Assembly: GCA_963205235.1 (NCBI GenBank) | Contig: CAUJIP010000029.1 | Coordinates: 1-64,000 of the forward strand | Reading direction: 5' to 3' | Length of the DNA stretch: 64,000 bases | Source: Pseudomonadota bacterium | GTDB lineage: Bacteria; Pseudomonadota; Alphaproteobacteria; Rhodobacterales; Rhodobacteraceae | In this document: positions 20,712-30,524 of the stretch, piece after piece | How positions within the stretch are numbered: position 1 is the first letter of the stretch | How the letters are laid out: every line of letters begins with the position of its first letter | Program-made: the position numbers and the translations under genes | The notes under the pieces: model-generated | What the model was told of the DNA's origin: nothing | The model's input: the letters and a program-made list of their open reading frames with translations, nothing else | Database searches by the model: none

Positions 20712-20990
20712 TTAAAGTTGTCTGTATTTCTGGATGGCCGTCACCTTCAGCCCCTGATCCCCATGCCGTTCAACGGCGGTGCGCCAAATCTGGAACTCCT
20801 CTTCCGACAGGGAATAGCGTTCCAACGCCTCGGGCTGCGGGATCAGCCCATGGATCACCGCCTTGACCACAATCGCCTTGCGACTGGCGACCCAGCGGTG
20901 CGTATCGGGCGAGGGCAAATCGGCCCGACTAAGAATGCTGCCGTCAGGCAGGGTCACCTGCCGCGGACCATCAACCTTTTTCAAGAACAT
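20712..20990 (-). CDS. sciP: SciP-type CtrA inhibitory protein (DUF1153)
   Basis: A 92-residue protein matching the SciP / DUF1153 family: LPDGSILSRADLPSPDTHRW, then VASRKAIVVKAVIHGL and a helix-turn-helix region SLSEEEFQIWRTAVERHG. SciP in Caulobacter binds CtrA and blocks its activation of target promoters. The start at 20990 follows AAGGAA; an extension to 21029 has no similarity. It lies 98 bases upstream of ctrA on the same strand, so regulator and inhibitor are neighbours. Confidence 0.9.
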   Translation of the reverse strand: MFLKKVDGPRQVTLPDGSILSRADLPSPDTHRWVASRKAIVVKAVIHGLIPQPEALERYSLSEEEFQIWRTAVERHGDQGLKVTAIQKYRQL

Positions 20991-21113
20991 CGTCCATTCC
21001 TTCTTTTGGCGGCAAGAATGACGCCACATACTTAATCAATCCTGAAACGAGGGATTGAGACTGCGCGGCATTTTCATATATTCCCCATCATTCCCGTAAC
21101 CCGGACAGCACTC

Positions 21114-22259
21114 ATGCCGCGCGACGTCGCCCTGAACTCACTTGGCTTTGCCAAACCCCCGTCGGAAACGCGGGTGGTCGTTGCCATGTCGGGCGGTGTC
21201 GACAGTTCGGTCGTGGCTGCGATGTTGGCCGAAGAAGGCTATGACGTGGTCGGCGTCACGCTGCAGCTTTACGACCATGGTGCCGCGTTGGCCAAAAAGG
21301 GCGCCTGTTGCGCGGGCCGCGACATCCACGACGCGCGGCGCGTGGCCGAGACGATGGGCTTTCCGCATTACGTCCTCGACTACGAAAACACCTTCCGCGA
21401 GGCGGTGATCGAGGAATTCGCCGACGCTTATCTCGCGGGCGCAACGCCGGTGCCCTGCATCCGCTGCAACGAACGGGTGAAATTCAAGGACCTTCTGGCC
21501 ACCGCCAAGGAGCTTGACGCCGATTGCATGGCGACCGGCCACTATATCCAGCGCAAGGTCGGGGACAGCGGGCCGGAACTGCATCAGGCTGCCGACGCGA
21601 ACCGCGACCAAAGCTATTTCCTGTTCTCGACCACGCCGGAGCAGCTTTCGTACCTGCGCTTTCCGCTGGGCCATCTGGCATCGAAGGCCGAAACCCGCGC
21701 GCTGGCGGCGAAATACGGCCTGCCGGTCGCGGACAAGCCCGACAGTCAGGACATCTGCTTTGTGCCGAACGGCGACTACGCCGCCGTGATCGAAAAGCTG
21801 CGCCCCGGTGCGGCCGATCCCGGCGATATAGTGGACCTTGAGGGCAACGTGCTTGGCCAGCATCGCGGCGTGATCCATTACACCATCGGCCAGCGCAAGG
21901 GCCTTGGCATCGGCGGCCTTGGCGATCCGATCTATGTGGTGAAACTGGACCCCGCGACGCGGCGGGTGATTGTCGGCCCGAAAGAGGCGCTTTCGACAAG
22001 GGTGATCCCGGTGCGCGAGATCAACTGGCTGGGCGATGCCCCATTTGACAGCCGCCCGGAATGGCACCTGAACGTCAAGGTCCGCTCGACCCGCCCACCG
22101 CGCGAAGCGATCCTTCGCCCGACCGGCCCGACCACCGCCGAGGTCGAGCTTCTGGCCCCCGAAGACGGGGTCAGCGCCGGGCAGGCTTGCGTCTTCTATG
22201 CCCCCGAAGGCAGCCGCATTTTGGGTGGTGGCTGGATCTGGAAAGGACCAGGCTCGTGA
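21114..22259 (+). CDS. mnmA: tRNA-specific 2-thiouridylase MnmA
   Basis: A 381-residue enzyme that thiolates U34 of Glu, Gln and Lys tRNAs. The ATP pyrophosphatase loop is [17 protein letters not shown] near the N terminus; the catalytic cysteines are in [11 protein letters not shown] and in [13 protein letters not shown]. The short N-terminal extension before RVVVAMSGG is usual in alphaproteobacteria. It diverges from sciP, and its stop overlaps the next gene's GTG. Confidence 0.96.
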   Translation: MPRDVALNSLGFAKPPSETRVVVAMSGGVDSSVVAAMLAEEGYDVVGVTLQLYDHGAALAKKGACCAGRDIHDARRVAETMGFPHYVLDYENTFREAVIEEFADAYLAGATPVPCIRCNERVKFKDLLATAKELDADCMATGHYIQRKVGDSGPELHQAADANRDQSYFLFSTTPEQLSYLRFPLGHLASKAETRALAAKYGLPVADKPDSQDICFVPNGDYAAVIEKLRPGAADPGDIVDLEGNVLGQHRGVIHYTIGQRKGLGIGGLGDPIYVVKLDPATRRVIVGPKEALSTRVIPVREINWLGDAPFDSRPEWHLNVKVRSTRPPREAILRPTGPTTAEVELLAPEDGVSAGQACVFYAPEGSRILGGGWIWKGPGS

Positions 22260-22771
22260 AGTCGATCATTCTGGCGCTTGCGCTGGCCCTGCCCGCCACC
22301 CCCCTGCCCGCGCTTGCCGAAACGCGCGAAGATCGGATTGCGGCGGCAGAGGTCTATATCGACATGGCGCTGTCCGATTTCGACATGGAGGCGATGATCG
22401 GCATGCTTTACCAGCCGATCCTTGATCAGGTGACGGCAGGCGGTGCCGTGCTGACCGAGGATCAACTGGCCCAGATCAAGGCGCTTTATCTTGAGGCGTT
22501 TCAGGAACCACTGCCAGCGCTGATGCGCGATCAGGCCGGGATCATGGCCGACATGTTCACCCTGACCGAGATCAAGGCGCTGAACGACTTCTACGCGACA
22601 CCCGAGGGCAAGTCGGTCATGGCGAAACTGCCGCAACTGACCGCCGCACAGCAGCCTGCGCTGAACCAGTTCATCGGCACCACGATGCAGGACCTTATGC
22701 CTCAGGTGCTGGCAATCGTGAACGGGGAAGAGCCGCCAGAACCGACGTCAGAACCGACTGGGCAGCCCTAA
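22256..22771 (+). CDS. Secreted DUF2059 protein
   Basis: A 171-residue protein read from GTG 22256, overlapping the mnmA stop (GTGA) with AAGGA upstream. A signal peptide ([21 protein letters not shown]) precedes a helical DUF2059 domain with the typical [27 protein letters not shown]2059 proteins are periplasmic and poorly characterised. Its 3' end overlaps the convergent lpxB gene by 77 bases, so the last 25 or so codons are antisense to the lpxB C terminus. Confidence 0.85.
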   Translation: MKSIILALALALPATPLPALAETREDRIAAAEVYIDMALSDFDMEAMIGMLYQPILDQVTAGGAVLTEDQLAQIKALYLEAFQEPLPALMRDQAGIMADMFTLTEIKALNDFYATPEGKSVMAKLPQLTAAQQPALNQFIGTTMQDLMPQVLAIVNGEEPPEPTSEPTGQP

Positions 22772-23864
22772 GGCCGGGGGCTTCCCCGCCCTTTCCCAAC
22801 CGCTCCATCGTCAGGGCCATCGCCTGCCGCTGCACGGAAGGGTCGGCCAAAAGCGCCTCGATTGCCGGAGCGATGGCATCGGGCTTGCAGGCGGGGCCAA
22901 GGAATTCCGGCACCACACGGCTGTCGCTGACCAGATTGACCAGCGTCACCGTGTCGATCAGCGCCGCCCGCTGCATCAGCCACCAGCTGAACCAGTGCAT
23001 GTCATAGGCGATGACCATCGGGCAGCCATTCGCTGCTAGTTCCAGCGACACCGTCCCCGAAGCCGCCAGCGCCACATCGGCCGCGGCAAAGGCGCCGCGC
23101 TTGGCGGCAGGGTCCTGAATGATTTCGGGCACGACCGCCCAACCTGCGGTCAGTTCTTGCACCAGATCGGCAACGCCCCGTACGGTGGGAAGGGCCACAC
23201 GCAGGTCGGGGTGGCGGGTCTTCAGACGGGCGATCACCTCGCCAAAGATTGGAGCGAGCCGGGTGACTTCCGACCAGCGCGACCCCGGAAGCGCCAGAAG
23301 CAGCGGACCCTTGCCGACGAAGGCGGCCTTCTCGTCCTCCGTGGCAAGCGGTTCGGATACCACCGGATGCCCGACAAAATCGCAAGTCATCCCCGCCACA
23401 GTCATATAAGGCGGTTCGAACGGCAGCAGCGCCAGCACATGGTCGATGACCCGTGCCATCTTTACCGCCCGACCGGGACGCCATGCCCAGACCGACGGGG
23501 CGACATAATGGATCGTGCGAAAGTCAGGGCGCGCGGCCTTGACGATCGCCGCCACCCGCAGGCAGAAATCGGGGCTGTCGATGGTCACCAACGCCTCGGC
23601 TCCGCTGGCCAGCACCGCCGCTGCCGCTTGCCTGATCCGGCGTTTCAGATGAAAATACTTTGGCAGGACTTCGGCGATGCCCATCACCGAAAGCTCCTCC
23701 ATCGGGAACAGGCTTGTCAGCCCTTCGGCCTGCATCAATGGGCCGCCGATTCCATCAAAGGCGACGCTTGGGGCAAGCTGCCGAAGCCCCGCCATCAAGG
23801 CCGCGCCCAGCCGGTCACCCGAAGGCTCACCCGCGATCAGGAACAGGCGCAACGGGCCGCTCAT
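22695..23864 (-). CDS. lpxB: Lipid-A-disaccharide synthase
   Basis: A 389-residue GT19 glycosyltransferase that joins UDP-2,3-diacylglucosamine to lipid X. Family segments are FLIAGEPSGDRLGAALMAGL at the N terminus, IDSPDFCLRVA, HYVAPSVWAWRPGRA and the C-terminal GTVSLELAANGCPMV. It is the last gene of the envelope superoperon. The C terminus extends beyond the usual end and overlaps the convergent DUF2059 gene. It acts peripherally at the inner membrane. Confidence 0.97.
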   Translation of the reverse strand: MSGPLRLFLIAGEPSGDRLGAALMAGLRQLAPSVAFDGIGGPLMQAEGLTSLFPMEELSVMGIAEVLPKYFHLKRRIRQAAAAVLASGAEALVTIDSPDFCLRVAAIVKAARPDFRTIHYVAPSVWAWRPGRAVKMARVIDHVLALLPFEPPYMTVAGMTCDFVGHPVVSEPLATEDEKAAFVGKGPLLLALPGSRWSEVTRLAPIFGEVIARLKTRHPDLRVALPTVRGVADLVQELTAGWAVVPEIIQDPAAKRGAFAAADVALAASGTVSLELAANGCPMVIAYDMHWFSWWLMQRAALIDTVTLVNLVSDSRVVPEFLGPACKPDAIAPAIEALLADPSVQRQAMALTMERLGKGGEAPGLRAAQSVLTSVLAALPRSRLPAPEA

Positions 23865-23940
23865 CGCAGGTCTCCGACCGCTTTTCGCTGACGGGCGCGC
23901 AACGAAAAGCGCGGCGAAGCAAGCGATGAGTGTCCCCCGG

Positions 23941-24759
23941 TCATCCCCGCGCCCAGAGGAACAGGCCCAACTCCTCGGCCAGACGTTTCATCTCGGGCAG
24001 GTCCAGGCAGATGACCGATCCAGCCTGAAACGCCACCCCGCCAAGCCCCGCCGCCGCCGCCGCGCGCAATGTCGCCGGGCCAAGCGTCGGCAGGTCGATC
24101 CGCCGGTCCTGCCCCGGCTTCGCGGCCTTGTAGAACAGGCCGCGCCCCCGGCCCGGATCGGGCCGCAGGCCGGGTGTCAGGGCCGCAACCCCCGCCAGCA
24201 TCGCATCGGTTCCCGGCAATGCCTCGACGGCAAGGCACAGGCCCTGCACGACCACCGCGCCCTGCCCCACGTCAACCGACCCAAGCGCCGCGACAATCGC
24301 CGCCGCCCGTGCCGCGTCCGCCTCATCCCTTGGCGTCACAGCCCCGGCCAGCACGCCAGCCCCCGGCAACAGCGCGGGGGCCACATCCTCGACCCCGGCA
24401 ATCGCAAAACCGGCCTCGACGAACAGCTCGATCACCACCCGCAGTGTCGCATCATCGCCCGCCGCCATCGCCTGCATCAACCGGGGCAACAGAGTGGCCG
24501 TCGCCGGATCGATCAGTGCCGGGTCAAGCGAGGGGCGCTGCACGGCCCCGGCGAAGACCACCCGTTCCACCCCATGGTCGCCAAGATGGCGCAGGAACGG
24601 GGCCAGCCGTTCAACGCGAAACTCGATATCGACCGCCAGCCCGTCGGGAACGAAACCCTTCATCGCCGCCACCAGCGGCGTAGAGGTCATCGCTGCCACC
24701 AATGCCGCAGGCAAGGCCCCCCGCCCGGCAATCAGCGCGGTTTTGGGATCGGCCGTCAC
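23941..24759 (-). CDS. lpxI: UDP-2,3-diacylglucosamine diphosphatase LpxI
   Basis: A 272-residue protein (former DUF1009) that hydrolyses UDP-2,3-diacylglucosamine to lipid X, replacing LpxH in alphaproteobacteria. Diagnostic segments are ALIAGRGALPAALV at the start, ERVVFAGAVQRPSL, VVVQGLCLAVEALPGTDAM, and QDRRIDLPTLGPAT. The GTG start at 24759 overlaps the lpxA stop (GTGA). It sits between lpxA and lpxB, the usual alphaproteobacterial order, so three successive lipid A steps are coupled. Confidence 0.95.
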   Translation of the reverse strand: MTADPKTALIAGRGALPAALVAAMTSTPLVAAMKGFVPDGLAVDIEFRVERLAPFLRHLGDHGVERVVFAGAVQRPSLDPALIDPATATLLPRLMQAMAAGDDATLRVVIELFVEAGFAIAGVEDVAPALLPGAGVLAGAVTPRDEADAARAAAIVAALGSVDVGQGAVVVQGLCLAVEALPGTDAMLAGVAALTPGLRPDPGRGRGLFYKAAKPGQDRRIDLPTLGPATLRAAAAAGLGGVAFQAGSVICLDLPEMKRLAEELGLFLWARG

Positions 24760-25562
24760 CGCCCGCCCTTTGGTGTCAGGAAGCTGCGATCCGACTTCGA
24801 CAGGATGAAATCGGCAATCTCGCGCACCAGCGGGCTGTCGCTTTCCTCGGCCAGTTTGCGGGCCCGTTCGGCAAAGCTGCCGTCTTCCTGCGCCAGCGTC
24901 TGATAGGCGGCGCGGAGTGCCGTTATCCCCGCCCGGTCCACACCCCGCCGCTTCAGCCCGACAAGGTTCAGCCCATCCAACTCGCCGCGCGGGGCCTGCA
25001 CGAGGCCATAGGGGATCACGTCATTCGTCACCATGGTGACCGCCCCGATGATCGCACCCTGCCCGACCCGCACCCATTGATGAATGCCCGATAACCCACC
25101 AACGATCACGTCATCGCCCAGCACCACATGGCCCGCGATGGCGACATGGTTCACCAGAATCACCCGGTTGCCGATCTGCGCGTCATGCCCGACATGGGCA
25201 CCCGTCATGATCAGGCAGTCATCCCCAACCCGCGTCACCCCGCCGCCGCCTTCGGTGCCGGTGTTCAGCGTAGCGCCTTCGCGGATGCGGCAGCGCGCAC
25301 CCACGATCAGCCGCGTGTGTTCGCCGTGGTATTTCAGGTCCTGCGGCACCTCGCCGACGGTGGCAAAGGGGAAGATCACGCAATCATCGCCAATCTCGGT
25401 CCAGCCGGTCACCACGGCATGGCTTTTCACCACCACCCGCGCGCCCAGGGTCACCTCTGGCCCGATCAGCGCGAAAGGCCCGACCACCACGCCTTCCCCG
25501 ATCACTGCACCCGGTTCGACCACGGCCGAGCCATGGATCACTGCTGAGGGATGAATGCTCAT
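24756..25562 (-). CDS. lpxA: Acyl-ACP--UDP-N-acetylglucosamine O-acyltransferase
   Basis: A 268-residue left-handed beta-helix enzyme with hexapeptide repeats starting [20 protein letters not shown]. The catalytic histidine lies in [14 protein letters not shown], and [14 protein letters not shown] is conserved. It puts the first acyl chain on UDP-GlcNAc. The ATG at 25562 overlaps the fabZ stop as ATGA, which fixes the start. The C-terminal helical domain is complete. Confidence 0.97.
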   Translation of the reverse strand: MSIHPSAVIHGSAVVEPGAVIGEGVVVGPFALIGPEVTLGARVVVKSHAVVTGWTEIGDDCVIFPFATVGEVPQDLKYHGEHTRLIVGARCRIREGATLNTGTEGGGGVTRVGDDCLIMTGAHVGHDAQIGNRVILVNHVAIAGHVVLGDDVIVGGLSGIHQWVRVGQGAIIGAVTMVTNDVIPYGLVQAPRGELDGLNLVGLKRRGVDRAGITALRAAYQTLAQEDGSFAERARKLAEESDSPLVREIADFILSKSDRSFLTPKGGR

Positions 25563-26020
25563 GCTTTGGGGACGTCGAACATCGCCATGAATGTCGCCTC
25601 GCAGGCCAGTTCCCCTTCGACCATGGCGCGGCCTTCGAACTTCCAGACCCGACCGCCACCGCGCACCGCCTTGACGTGCAACTCCAGTACATCGCCCGGC
25701 ACCACCTTGCGGCGGAACTTGACCCCATCGACGCCCATGAAGAACACCTTGGCATTCTTGTCGATCAGGTCCATCGACAGCCCGACAAGAATGCCCGAGG
25801 TCTGCGCCATCGCTTCGATGACCATGACGCCCGGAAAGATCGGCATGCCGGGGAAATGGCCCTGGAACTGCGGCTCGTTGAAGGTGATGCATTTGATACC
25901 GACGCAAGAGTCGTTCAGGACGATGTCGCGGACCTTGTCGATCAAGAGGAACGGATAGCGGTGCGGAATGATCCGCTGGATCAGATCCAGATCAGCAGTG
26001 GTCGCAATCGTGTTGTCCAT
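25559..26020 (-). CDS. fabZ: 3-hydroxyacyl-ACP dehydratase FabZ
   Basis: A 153-residue hot-dog-fold enzyme. The active-site pair is His55 ([10 protein letters not shown]) and Glu69 ([10 protein letters not shown]), and [11 protein letters not shown] is the family signature. It dehydrates hydroxyacyl-ACP in fatty acid elongation, competing with LpxA for hydroxyacyl-ACP, which explains their coupling. Start 26020 follows GGAAGGGAC; an eight-residue longer reading exists. lpxD, often located just upstream in other proteobacteria, is absent. Confidence 0.97.
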   Translation of the reverse strand: MDNTIATTADLDLIQRIIPHRYPFLLIDKVRDIVLNDSCVGIKCITFNEPQFQGHFPGMPIFPGVMVIEAMAQTSGILVGLSMDLIDKNAKVFFMGVDGVKFRRKVVPGDVLELHVKAVRGGGRVWKFEGRAMVEGELACEATFMAMFDVPKA

Positions 26021-26104
26021 GGTCTGTCCCTTCCTGCCCGGCAACAGGCCGGCCCCCTTGCGCCTGTGCTAGCAAGTCATCCGGCATGTGGCAAGTGAGG
26101 GGGG

Positions 26105-26683
26105 CTAAGGCGCAGGGGGCGAAGGTGCGGCAAGCACCTTGTCAACCTCGGCGATGGCCTCGTCGGTGACATCAATCGACGACACCGCCAGAATGATCAG
26201 ACCCTTGTCCAAAAGCACCACAGCACCGCTGCGGTTCAGGATACCTTCCAGAACGGGCGCCACCGCCACAAGAAACGCCTTGCCGTTCTCGTCCCGCGCC
26301 TTGGTCAGATCGCGGGCCTTGGCATCCTGCTCGGCGCGAATCCGTTCGACCTTCTGGTCAAAGGCATCGGCGCGGGTGGCAAAGTCTTCGGCCGAAAGCG
26401 TCTTGCGCAGGACAGTCAGCTCTTGCTCTTCGGCGACAAGCCCGGCCTGAATGCGGCTGTTTTCCGCCTCAAGCGCGCGCGCGGCCTCTTCCTCGCGGGC
26501 GATGCTGGCGCGACCAAAGGCGGAATTCGTGAACAACCGTTCCCGGTCCACGACAAGAATTTCCGGCTTCGCCTGCGCTGTCACTGCCTCTTGCGCGCAA
26601 ACCGCAAGTGGCTGGCCCGCAAGAAGCAAGCCAAGCGTCAGGGTGGCCCCGAACCACTTCAGCTTGCCCGCAAGGCCGATCAT
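26105..26683 (-). CDS. OmpH/Skp-family periplasmic chaperone
   Basis: A 192-residue protein with a signal peptide (LGLLLAGQPLAVCAQE) and a long charged coiled-coil region (about residues 60-135; IAREEEAARALEAENSRI and RADAFDQKVERIRAEQDAK) framed by the short beta body, as in Skp/OmpH. It holds unfolded outer-membrane proteins for the BAM machine. The start overlaps the bamA stop by one base (TGATG). Sequence identity to E. coli Skp looks low, but order and architecture agree. Confidence 0.88.
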   Translation of the reverse strand: MIGLAGKLKWFGATLTLGLLLAGQPLAVCAQEAVTAQAKPEILVVDRERLFTNSAFGRASIAREEEAARALEAENSRIQAGLVAEEQELTVLRKTLSAEDFATRADAFDQKVERIRAEQDAKARDLTKARDENGKAFLVAVAPVLEGILNRSGAVVLLDKGLIILAVSSIDVTDEAIAEVDKVLAAPSPPAP

Positions 26684-29028
26684 CAGAACTGCGACGAGAT
26701 GGTCAGCTCGAAGTTCTGTTCCTTGTCATAGTCTTCCTTCATCAGGACTTTGCTGAAGTTGAACCGCAGGGGACCGATTGGTGTCGTCCAGAAGATCGAC
26801 ACCCCGATCGAGGCGCGCGGATTGAAGCTGTCATCCACGGTCGAGCCGCCAAAGCCCGTCGTGTTTTCCAGGCTCCAGACCGACCCGATATCGAAGAACG
26901 CGCCGCCGGTGATGCCGTATTCTTCGGGCAGACCCAGCGGGAAATCGGCTTCGAACCGCGCGACCGCAAAGAAGTTGCCGCCAAGCGCATCCTTGTTGGT
27001 CGCTGCGGTATCGCGCGGCCCAAATCCATTGCCCGTGAAGCCCCGGATCTTGCCGTTGCCGAAATACCGTTCGGTCACGCGGCTGGAACTGTCACCGAAC
27101 GAGGTGATCGCCCCACCTTCGAAGATCGCGCGAACGGCGACTTCCTCGTTCATGATCCGGGTTTCTGCCAAGGCAAAGGCAGTTGTCTCAATATATTGCG
27201 TGTCGCCACCAAGCCCCGCGAAATCCTGGCCAAAGCGCAGCAGAACGCCGCCCTTCGGGTTCAGCCCGGTGATCCGCGTGTCATAGGCAAAGCCATAGCC
27301 AAGCGAGACAGTCGTCAGCGCGCCTTGATCCACTTCGGCCTGGATGATCGGGGAATCGCCGCTGTAATCGGTCAGACGGTCTTCGGACACGCGCAGGCGC
27401 AGGTCCATCTTGGACTGTTCGCCCAGCGGGAAGCCGATTCCAGTGGTCAGGCCGACGTTGCGGGTGTTGTAGACCGCGTTGGCCTGATCCGAAGTCCGGT
27501 AATAGCCGCCGACGCTGAAGCTTAGATCGCGGCCCAGCAGCGCCGGTTCGGTAAAGCTGAAGCTGGAGTTCTTTGTATCGGCTCCCGAGTTCAGGTCGAC
27601 CGAAAGGTTCTGGCCACGGCCAAGGAAGTTCGACTCGGAAAAGCCGATGGCAATGCCCGCACCAGATTCGTTGGAATAGGACAGGCCCAAGCTCAGCGAC
27701 CCGGTCGGCTGTTCCTCGACGTCGACATTCACGACCACCTGATCAGGGCCCGATCCAGGTTCGGTATCGACCTGCGCATCCGAGAAGAAGCCAAGCGCGC
27801 GAATGCGTTCGGCCGACTGGCGGATTTCGCGCGGGTTGAAGGGGTCGCCTTCGACCGTGGCGAACTGCCGACGCACCACCTGATCCAGCGTGGTCGCGTT
27901 ACCTTCAATGTCGATCCGTTCGACAAAGATCCGCTCGCCCCGCACGATGGCAAATTCGACATTCACAAGTTGATTGCGTTCGTCGCGGGTCAGGCGCGGC
28001 TCGACCCGGACGAAGTTCAGCCCCTTCTTCAGGGCCAGCGTTTCCATCCGGGTGACGTTGTTGTCGATCAGAAGCGGCGAATAGGTCTGGCCGGTCTTGA
28101 TCTTGGTGACCGCTTCAAACTCCGCAGCGTCGATCCCTTCGACTTCGGAAACCACCGTGATGGCGCCGATGTCATGCGGCAGGCCTTCGCGGACGGTAAA
28201 GGTCACGAAAGACGCATCCCGTTCCCGGCTGAAGTCGGCGCTGGCATCCAGAACCTGGAAATCGATATAGCCGCGCGACTTGTAGAATTCGGTCAGCACC
28301 GCCTTGTCGAGTTCCAGCCGTTCCGGAACATAGGAATCCTTCTTGATGAAGGTCCGCAGGAACCCTGCCTGCTTGGTTTCAAGCACCTGACGCAGACGAC
28401 GATCCGTGAACGCCTTGTTGCCGACGAAGGACAACCGTTCGATTTCCGCGACCTTGCCTTCGGTGATCTCGAACACCAGATCGACGCGATTTTCCGACCG
28501 GCGGATGATCTTGGGCGTGATGGTCGCCGCAAGACGGCTGCTGACCCGATAGGCCTCGGCAATCGCGGCGGCATCCGATTCGGCGATGCTTGGCGAATAG
28601 ACCCGGCGCGACTGCGACTGGATCAACGCGGCAAGATCTTCGTCTTTCAGCCGTTTGTTGCCTTCAAAGCTGATGACGTTGACGATCGGGTATTCCTGAA
28701 CCCGAATCACCAGGGTCGATCCTTGCGGGTCGATTTCGACCGTTTCAAACAGGCCCGAGTTCACGATGCGCTGGTAGGCATCGTTCAACATCGCGGCAGA
28801 AACCTCGTCCCCGCGACTGATTCCGGCATAGGCGATGATCGTCGCGACGTCGACGCGGTCATTGCCTTCGACCACGACGTTCGAAAAGGAAAAGCTTTGC
28901 GCGTAAGCCGGTGTCAGGAACGGCTGCGAAGCCGTTGCAAGGCTTACGAAAACCGCAGTGGCAAGCAGACGGGCCCTTGCTTTCGCCCCGGACGACCGCC
29001 CCTTGGTCGCGCTATGGGTCATCTGCAT
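26683..29028 (-). CDS. bamA: Outer membrane protein assembly factor BamA
   Basis: A 781-residue Omp85 protein. A signal peptide (LATAVFVSLATASQPFLTPAYAQ) is followed by five POTRA domains (the first begins SFSFSNVVVEGNDRVD) and a C-terminal 16-strand barrel ending LTISSQF with the terminal aromatic residue typical of outer-membrane barrels. BamA folds and inserts barrel proteins. ATG 29028 with GAGGAACCAAC upstream was chosen over a longer frame that runs into the non-coding rseP-bamA gap. Confidence 0.97.
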   Translation of the reverse strand: MQMTHSATKGRSSGAKARARLLATAVFVSLATASQPFLTPAYAQSFSFSNVVVEGNDRVDVATIIAYAGISRGDEVSAAMLNDAYQRIVNSGLFETVEIDPQGSTLVIRVQEYPIVNVISFEGNKRLKDEDLAALIQSQSRRVYSPSIAESDAAAIAEAYRVSSRLAATITPKIIRRSENRVDLVFEITEGKVAEIERLSFVGNKAFTDRRLRQVLETKQAGFLRTFIKKDSYVPERLELDKAVLTEFYKSRGYIDFQVLDASADFSRERDASFVTFTVREGLPHDIGAITVVSEVEGIDAAEFEAVTKIKTGQTYSPLLIDNNVTRMETLALKKGLNFVRVEPRLTRDERNQLVNVEFAIVRGERIFVERIDIEGNATTLDQVVRRQFATVEGDPFNPREIRQSAERIRALGFFSDAQVDTEPGSGPDQVVVNVDVEEQPTGSLSLGLSYSNESGAGIAIGFSESNFLGRGQNLSVDLNSGADTKNSSFSFTEPALLGRDLSFSVGGYYRTSDQANAVYNTRNVGLTTGIGFPLGEQSKMDLRLRVSEDRLTDYSGDSPIIQAEVDQGALTTVSLGYGFAYDTRITGLNPKGGVLLRFGQDFAGLGGDTQYIETTAFALAETRIMNEEVAVRAIFEGGAITSFGDSSSRVTERYFGNGKIRGFTGNGFGPRDTAATNKDALGGNFFAVARFEADFPLGLPEEYGITGGAFFDIGSVWSLENTTGFGGSTVDDSFNPRASIGVSIFWTTPIGPLRFNFSKVLMKEDYDKEQNFELTISSQF

Positions 29029-29188
29029 GTTGGTTCCTCGCCGTGCTTTATGTGTCTTGGATTGACTAGCGGGAAAGCCAAGCTTTGTCAAAAGCCTGCG
29101 GTCCCTGTGGATAACTTTCCCATATCTGGTAGCAGCGCGTCGCCGACCCCAGTCGCACCCGGCCCCGGCGCAGGCCGCAAGCCCTGCC

Positions 29189-30523
29189 CTAGCCGCAGAC
29201 CAGATCGCGGCTAAGCGCAAAGACCATCAGGCCGATCACCAGCGTCAGACCGACCGTCATCAGGAAGTTCAGAACCCGTGGCGGCGGGGCCCGGCGTGTC
29301 ACCGCCTCATAGGCGTGAAACACCAGATGCCCGCCGTCCAGCACTGGAATCGGGAACAGGTTCATCACCCCGATACCCAGCGACAATCCGGCAAGCACCA
29401 TGACAAAGGTATCAAGGCCGACGCGGGCCGCGTCGCCAATCGTCTGGGCCATGCCGATCGCCCCCGAAAGGCCGCAGCTGCTGATCATGCCCGTCACCAT
29501 CCGGTTCAGCCCGCTGAACATGGTCACGGTCATCGTCTGCATCGCCACAGCCGCCCCCGACAGCGCGTCCCAAACCCCTGCCGGGCGCAAACCGGGCTCA
29601 AAGACCAGCCCGTTCGAGGAAAGCCCGATCAGATAGCGTTCGGTCAGCTCTCCGGTCGCATTGTCGGGCGCGATCTGCATCCGGGGGGTCAGCGACAGGT
29701 CAATCGATTTGCCATCCCGCCAGATTGTCAACGGAATGGGCTTGCCCCCGCTTCCGGTCACCACCGTGACAAGCTGGCTGAACTCCACGATATCCTGCCC
29801 ACCAGCCCGCAGCACCACGTCGCCGACCATGATCCCCGCGTCCAGCGCAGCCGACCGCAGCGTGACATCGTCAACGATCACCGCATTCGGATGCGGCCCG
29901 GTGACCTGGATTTCCTTGCCGTCGCGCAACAGCGCGTAGGTGATCGTCGTCTGGCCCTTCAGATCAGCCTTCACAGTGGCAAAGGCGTCCCAGTCCGGCG
30001 TCTTGGCCCCGTTCATCGACAGGATCACGTCGCCCTCGCGCAGGCTTTCCCCTGCCGCAGGCAAGGCGCGCATCTTGCCGACGGTCGGCTCTTCGCGGAT
30101 CACGCCCATGGTCAGGATCAGCGCGGCATAAAGCGCGAAGGCCAGAATGAAATTCGCCACCGGCCCGGCCAGAACCGTCGCCGCCCGCGCCCAAAGCGGC
30201 GCACCGGTCATCGTATGGCGCCGCTCTTCCGCCGACAGCCCCGAAAGATCGCCTGGCCGCGTCGAACTTGCATCCGCATCGCCCAGGAATTTCACATAGC
30301 CGCCAAAGGGAATGGCCGCGATCTGCCATTGCGTCCCACGCTTGTCAGTCCGCTTCCACAACACATTGCCAAAGCCGATCGAGAAGACCTCGGCATGAAT
30401 GCCCGTCCAGCGCCCGACGATGTAATGGCCGTATTCATGCACGAAGACGATGATCGACAACCCGATGATGAAAAACACCGCCGTCCAGGCGGTGCCGCCA
30501 AGCTGCGCCAAAAGCTCGTTCAT
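29189..30523 (-). CDS. rseP: RIP metalloprotease RseP
   Basis: A 444-residue site-2 protease. The zinc motif HEYGH (His29, Glu30, His33) lies in the first membrane helix, tandem PDZ-type domains occupy the middle, and the second metal motif is in NLFPIPVLDGGHLV. It cleaves anti-sigma factor remnants and signal peptides within the inner membrane. ATG 30523 follows AGGGAACCT. A 160-base gap before bamA may contain an internal promoter, though I see no convincing -35/-10 pair. Confidence 0.96.
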   Translation of the reverse strand: MNELLAQLGGTAWTAVFFIIGLSIIVFVHEYGHYIVGRWTGIHAEVFSIGFGNVLWKRTDKRGTQWQIAAIPFGGYVKFLGDADASSTRPGDLSGLSAEERRHTMTGAPLWARAATVLAGPVANFILAFALYAALILTMGVIREEPTVGKMRALPAAGESLREGDVILSMNGAKTPDWDAFATVKADLKGQTTITYALLRDGKEIQVTGPHPNAVIVDDVTLRSAALDAGIMVGDVVLRAGGQDIVEFSQLVTVVTGSGGKPIPLTIWRDGKSIDLSLTPRMQIAPDNATGELTERYLIGLSSNGLVFEPGLRPAGVWDALSGAAVAMQTMTVTMFSGLNRMVTGMISSCGLSGAIGMAQTIGDAARVGLDTFVMVLAGLSLGIGVMNLFPIPVLDGGHLVFHAYEAVTRRAPPPRVLNFLMTVGLTLVIGLMVFALSRDLVCG

Positions 30524-30524
30524 C

